Assembly (NCBI GenBank): GCA_030150595.1
Contig: JASLFQ010000318.1
Location: forward strand, 1 to 5,460
Length of the DNA stretch: 5,460 nt
Direction of reading: 5' to 3'
DNA from: Aquirhabdus sp.
GTDB taxonomy: Bacteria; Pseudomonadota; Gammaproteobacteria; Pseudomonadales; Moraxellaceae
Below, one piece after another: positions 1-5,460 of this stretch (positions within the stretch are counted from its first letter, which is position 1; the number at the start of each line of letters is the position of its first letter). The notes beneath the pieces were generated by a model. That model did no database searches. It was given only the letters and a program-made list of their open reading frames with translations, and had not been told where the DNA came from. Position numbers and translations under genes: made by a program.

Positions 1-1110
1 ACCACGAATCCGCTCATTACCCCAGCCAATATAGAGTGGATTCGTGGTGCGGAATACGATGAGTTTGTTGAGGAGTTTGTCAGTGCAGTGATTGAGCGTT
101 GGCCGAACGTGTTATTGCAATGGGAAGATTTTGCAGGATCAAATGCAGGACCAATATTAGAACGTTATCGAGATCGTCTGTGTACGTTTAATGATGATAT
201 TCAGGGTACAGCGGCTGTTGCTGCTGCAACACTTTTGTCGGCGATCAATGTTACGGGTGTGCCACTGATTGAACAGCGTATCGCTTTTCTCGGTGCAGGT
301 TCGGCGGGATGTGGCATTGCGTCACTGTTGCATAAAGCGATGATGGATGACGGTCTAGGCGCAGCTGAGGCATCTAAGCGTTTCTTTGCAGTGGATCGTA
401 ATGGATTATTGGTTGATCACATGACGGATTTGACGTCTGCGCAAACTCGCTTTGCCCAGAAAAATGCGGATCTTGCTAATTGGACGTTGGCAACACCGAA
501 TACGATTGGACTTCTCGATGTGATGACCAATGCCAAACCGACGGTATTGATTGGAGTGTCTGGTCAGGCGGGTGCGTTTACCGAGCCTGTGGTGCGGATG
601 ATGGCGCAGCATGTGGCGCGACCGATTATTTTCCCTCTGTCCAATCCGACCTCGAAGAGTGAGGCGACGCCGCAAGATTTAATGACGTGGACAAATGGAC
701 AAGCCTTGATTGGTACGGGTACTGCTTTTCCGCCTGTCGAGTGGAATGGACAACAGATAGAGATTAATCAAACCAATAATTCCTACATTTTCCCAGGAGT
801 TGGGCTAGGGGTATTGGCGGTGAATGCGAGCCGCGTGACCGATTCGATGTTTATGGCAGCAGGTAAAGCGCTTGCAGATTTATCTCCGACTAGACATGAT
901 AAAGCAGGGCGACTTTTACCGCCTGTTGAGGATTTACGTGCGGTGTCGGTTGCTGTTGCGCTAGCCGTTGCAAGACAAGCATTGCATGATGGAGTCGCCG
1001 AGCTTTGTGCGGAGAAAGGCTTGATTCAACGCATACATGCTTTGATTTGGGAACCTGTATATCGACCGTATCAACGTACGACAAAGTCGATTGATTCAAA
1101 TATGACCTAA
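1..1110 (+). CDS. maeA: NAD-dependent malic enzyme, C-terminal part (5' end outside window)
   Basis: This enzyme oxidatively decarboxylates malate to pyruvate and CO2 with reduction of NAD, in the cytoplasm, linking the TCA cycle to pyruvate. The frame is open from base 1 to the TAA at 1108-1110, giving 369 visible residues. The family is usually about 560 long, so roughly 190 N-terminal residues, including the catalytic Tyr and Lys, lie upstream. Visible residues 41-44 (WEDF) and 63-70 (FNDDIQGT) carry the acidic metal ligands, matching Glu255, Asp256 and Asp279 of human mitochondrial malic enzyme. GAGSAG at 98-103 is the Rossmann dinucleotide loop. Further family blocks are FPLSNPTSKSEATP, IGTGTAFPPV, YIFPGVGLG and the C-terminal WEPVYRPY. 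The GTG at 88 is an internal Val codon, not a start, because homology continues upstream of it. Choosing NAD over NADP rests on overall similarity to the MaeA/SfcA type, which lacks the phosphotransacetylase domain of MaeB. No frameshift is seen. Confidence 0.93.
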   Translation, partial: TTNPLITPANIEWIRGAEYDEFVEEFVSAVIERWPNVLLQWEDFAGSNAGPILERYRDRLCTFNDDIQGTAAVAAATLLSAINVTGVPLIEQRIAFLGAGSAGCGIASLLHKAMMDDGLGAAEASKRFFAVDRNGLLVDHMTDLTSAQTRFAQKNADLANWTLATPNTIGLLDVMTNAKPTVLIGVSGQAGAFTEPVVRMMAQHVARPIIFPLSNPTSKSEATPQDLMTWTNGQALIGTGTAFPPVEWNGQQIEINQTNNSYIFPGVGLGVLAVNASRVTDSMFMAAGKALADLSPTRHDKAGRLLPPVEDLRAVSVAVALAVARQALHDGVAELCAEKGLIQRIHALIWEPVYRPYQRTTKSIDSNMT

Positions 1111-4100
1111 TGGTTTAAATTTAGAGTCGTGGAAAAAACACGACTCGTGCAAAAGAAAAAGACCGAAAAAAGCTAATTCATATCAATAAGTAGATGGAGT
1201 GAATTCATGGAATATAAGGATTACTACCAGATTCTCGGTGTGCCACGCACGGCAACACAGGATGAGATCAAACAGGCTTACCGTAAGCTTGCACGTAAAT
1301 ATCATCCTGATGTCAGCAAAGAGTCCGACGCAGAAGAGCGCTTTAAAGAGCTGGGTGAAGCCAATGAGGTTTTAAAAGATCCTGAAAAGCGTGCTGCTTA
1401 CGATCAAATGGGCAGTCAGTGGAAGAATGGACAAAACTTCCAACCTCCACCAGACTGGAATGCTGGCTTTGAGTTTAGTGGACGCGGCCAAGATGATTTT
1501 GGCGGTCAATTTGAGCAGGGTTTTGGTCATAGTGATTTCTTTGAATCGCTATTTGGTCGCCAAGGGCGACAATCTGCACGACAAGCGCCTGCACAAGGTC
1601 AAGATCATCATGCAAAAGTGCTGATTGATCTGGAAGATAGCTATCGCGGTGCCAAACGTAGCATTTCATTGCGCACACCGAAGGTAGATGCCAGCGGGCA
1701 TGTGGTCATGGTTGATCACACGCTGGATGTCAGTATTCCTAAAGGCATTCGTGCTGGACAGCATTTACGGCTGGCTGGACAAGGTGGGCCTGGCGCAAGT
1801 GAAGGTAAGGCTGGGGATTTATTCCTTGAAATTGCGTTCAATCCGCATCCACTCTTTCGAGTCGATGACAAAGATGTGTATTTGACTTTGCCGCTTGCAC
1901 CTTGGGAGGCGGCCTTGGGCGCGACGGTGAATGTTCCGACACCAGATGGTAGTGTGTCATTGACGATTCCACTGCATTCAAAAGCAGGTCGTAAGCTACG
2001 ATTAAAAGGTAAGGGTATTCCGAGTAGTGGGGCAAATAGTCCAGCAGGCGATCAATATGTCGTGCTTGAAATCGCCTTACCGCCAGCGAATAGCGACAAA
2101 GAAAAAGAGGCTTATCGTGCAATGGCACAAGCCTTCGATTTCAACCCTCGTCGTCATTTGCCAACACACTAATCTCATGTGAATAAAAAGAAAATTTGGT
2201 TAATAGGATGATTGATCATGAAAGAATACAGTAGATCCTTGATTCAAGGTGTCGTGGTTGAAGAAGAGTTGCATTTGACCTTGCAGGAGTTATGTCGTGC
2301 AAGCCAAGCGCCAGTCGAGCAGGTGCATGTCTGGGTCGTGGAAGGAGTCTTGGAGCCGATTGGACATGCCCCGCAAGAGTGGCGTTTTACGGGACAATCT
2401 CTACGCCGTGCGCGCGTTGCACTTCGATTAACCCGAGATCTTGAGGTGAATGCTTCAGGTGTTGCGTTGGCTTTGGATTTGCTCGATGAAATTGCAGCAT
2501 TACAAGCCAAGTTACAACAAATGGGTGTGCAGCATGTCGAGCTGAGTGAGTAATAATTTTTGGGTGCAGTGATATTTTGATGTAGTGAATTTAATAACCA
2601 TAAGGAAATTACCATGAGTCCGATCGTTTCTGCGTTTCCTACTGTCACTGCCAATATTGTGAGTGATATTCCTTATACCGTGACGATTACAGATGGTGTG
2701 CATCGCTGGTTTGGTGATGAGTCTGAATTGGATGGTGGCGCGAATGCAGGCCCAACGCCATTTCAGTTGTTACTCTCGAGCTTGGGTGCTTGTACGTCGA
2801 TTACTTTGTCGATGTATGCCAAGCGCAAGGCGTGGCCGTTGACAGGGGTCGAGGTGAATCTCGAATTTAATCCCAATGGCAAGCCAGCAGATGGTAATCA
2901 AATTGTGCGCAATATTGTATTGCGCGGTGAATTAAGTTCAGAGCAACGTGAGCGATTGTTGCAAGTGGCGAATGCCTGTCCTGTGCATAAAGTTTTGACT
3001 GGGAATATTGCGATAGATACGAGTTTGGTGGATTAGTCTAATCAGGTTGGATGCTCAACTGAAGCACTGAGGTCTCTAAAATGAAGTCAATACGCTTGGT
3101 TTTATTGGATCTGGATGGGACGCTGTATGTCGATAATTCTGTCATTGACGGTGCAGTTGAGGCCGTCAGTCGATTGCGCGAGCGAGGTTACGCGCTTCGA
3201 TTTCTGACCAACACCACGACGCGCTCGCAATCTGAGCTGTATCAACAGTTAGTGCGTATGGGTTTTACCCTTGATCCGAATGAGTTAATTAGTGCGCCTG
3301 TCGCGGCGGTTTTAGAGTTGCGTACCTTGCAACAACAATTAGGAAGAAAGCTTAAAGTCTGGCCAGTTGTTGCGCATGCCATTGAAATGGATTTTGCGGA
3401 ATTTGAACGCGATGAAGGTGCGCCAGATTTTATTGTGCTGGGCGATATTGGCGATGCGTGGAATGTCTTGTTGATCAACCAATTATTCACGGCAATGCAC
3501 AATGGTGCGAAGTTAATTGCTCTACATAAGAATCGCTTTTGGCAGACGCAAAGTAGTTTGAAAGTCGATATTGGATTCTATGTCGCAGGTCTAGAATATG
3601 TGACGGGGAAAACCGCACAGATCATGGGTAAGCCATCAACCTCATTCTTTAATCGTGTGCTTGCGGATGTCTGTGTATCGCCTGATCAAGTTGTTTTAGT
3701 CGGCGATGATTTAGACAGCGATGTGGGTGGTGCGCAATTACACGGCATTGATGGTGTATTAGTGAAAACAGGCAAGTTTAGGCAGCGGTATTTAGATCAA
3801 TCGCAAATTAAGCCAGATGGGATATTGGCGAGTGTTGCGGCATTGCCAGAATTCTTGGCGACACGTTATTAGTCATTCAATCACATCGTTGCGCAGTAGT
3901 TATCCCTGCATCGTTGCGCCACATTTGCTATCATTCGCCCTAATCTTTTGCCTCTATATAAATAAGCCATTATGACTGTTCGTACCCGTATTGCTCCGTC
4001 GCCAACAGGTTTTCCGCATGTCGGAACGGCCTATGTTGCCTTGTTCAATCTTTGCTTTGCGCGCCAACATGGCGGCGAATTCATTCTGCGGATTGAGGAT

Positions 4101-5460
4101 ACCGATCAAACCCGTTCAACACCTGAATCCGAGAAAATGATTCTCGATTCATTGCGCTGGTTGGGTTTGAACTGGGCGGAAGGGCCAGATGTTGGTGGCA
4201 AACATGCGCCGTATCGTCAGAGCGAACGTCGTGATATTTATACGAAGCATTCACAAATCCTATTGGATAAAGGTCATGCGTTTAACTGTTTCTGTAGTGA
4301 AACGCGTTTGACCGAAGTGCGTAATGCGCAGATGGCGAATAAAGAAACGCCACGTTATGACGGACATTGTCTGAATCTTTCGGCTGATGAAGTGAGTGCG
4401 CGGATTGCGGCAGGCGAGGCGCATGTGGTGCGCATGAAAGTGCCAACCGAGGGCATTTGCCAAATTGAAGATATGCTGCGCGGGATGATCGAGATTCCAT
4501 GGGAACAAGTCGATATGCAGGTTTTGCTCAAGCAAGACGGCTTACCGACGTATCATCTGGCAAACGTCGTTGATGACCATTTGATGGAAATCAGCCATGT
4601 GTTGCGCGGCGAAGAATGGATTTCTTCTGCGCCGAAACATAAGTTGCTCTATCAATATTTTGGCTGGGACATGCCAGTGCTGTGTCATTTACCGTTGCTG
4701 CGTAATCCTGACAAATCTAAATTGTCGAAGCGTAAGAATCCAACCAGCATTACTTATTATCGCGATATGGGTTTCTTGCCTGAAGCGTTGGTGAATTATC
4801 TCGGTCGTATGGGCTGGTCAATGCCTGATGAGCGCGAGAAGTTTACTTTGTCAGAGATGATCGAACACTTTGATATTTCACGCGTATCACTCGGTGGGCC
4901 AATCTTTGATGTGGAAAAACTCACTTGGCTAAACGGTCTATGGATTCGTGACTTATCACCGTCGGCGTTGCTGGATAAAATCCTGTCATGGCGTGGTAAT
5001 CGTGAGCAGTTAGAGAAAATTACAGCCGCCATTCAACCGCGTATCAATACGTTATCAGATGCAGCGGATTGGGCGGGTTTCTTCTTTAATGGTACGCCAA
5101 AGGCAAGTGCTGCTTTGACGGCTGAATCGTTTGCGCATAAGAAACTGACCCAAGATCAAGTGCGCCAAGTGCTGCAACTGTCACTGTGGCGTTTAGAAAA
5201 GCTCATGCAGTGGAACGAAGACACGGTTAAAGCGACATTGATGACCTTATCTGAACAAATGCAGATCAAACTACGTGAATTTATGCCTCCGTTCTTCATT
5301 GCGATTGCTGGCGGTTCGAGTTCGACGCCTGTGATGGAGTCAATGGCAATTCTCGGTGCGGATTTGACCTATGCGCGCTTACGTCAGGCAGTTGAAATCT
5401 TGGGCGGTGTCAGCAAAAAAGAAACTTCGGAATGGCAAAAGCTGGATATTCAACTCGCTG

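Overview
The window is an ordinary chromosomal stretch from a gammaproteobacterium. It holds six protein genes, all on the + strand and closely packed. The base composition is moderate, with no strong GC or AT bias by eye. The GltX protein is of the Pseudomonas/Acinetobacter type, with a long C-terminal region and the extended segment around KLSKR. Together these suggest Pseudomonadales, most likely Moraxellaceae or a relative. This placement is inferred from remembered sequences, not from a search.

Layout: (1) bases 1-1110 hold the C-terminal two thirds of an NAD-dependent malic enzyme whose start lies upstream of the window. (2) Bases 1111-1206 are a gap with an 8-bp perfect stem-loop. (3) Bases 1207-2553 hold cbpA (J-domain co-chaperone) and cbpM (its modulator). 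(4) Bases 2614-3036 encode a small OsmC/Ohr-family protein. (5) Bases 3081-3872 encode a HAD-IIA phosphatase of the LHPP-like branch. (6) Bases 3873-3971 are a gap carrying an 11-bp direct repeat. (7) From 3972 to the window end is gltX (glutamyl-tRNA synthetase), complete except for probably the last few codons.

How the genes fit together: cbpA and cbpM are a known functional pair, in which CbpA stimulates DnaK and binds DNA while CbpM binds and restrains CbpA. The OsmC-family gene and the HAD phosphatase follow on the same strand with gaps of 60 and 44 bases, and each has its own Shine-Dalgarno sequence. These four genes could be one transcript with a stress or maintenance theme, but no promoter is clear enough to prove it. 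The malic enzyme (malate to pyruvate) and gltX look like separate flanking housekeeping units. I found no RNA gene, mobile element, CRISPR array or prophage feature. I do not see a clearly novel system here; the findings are modest regulatory and context observations.
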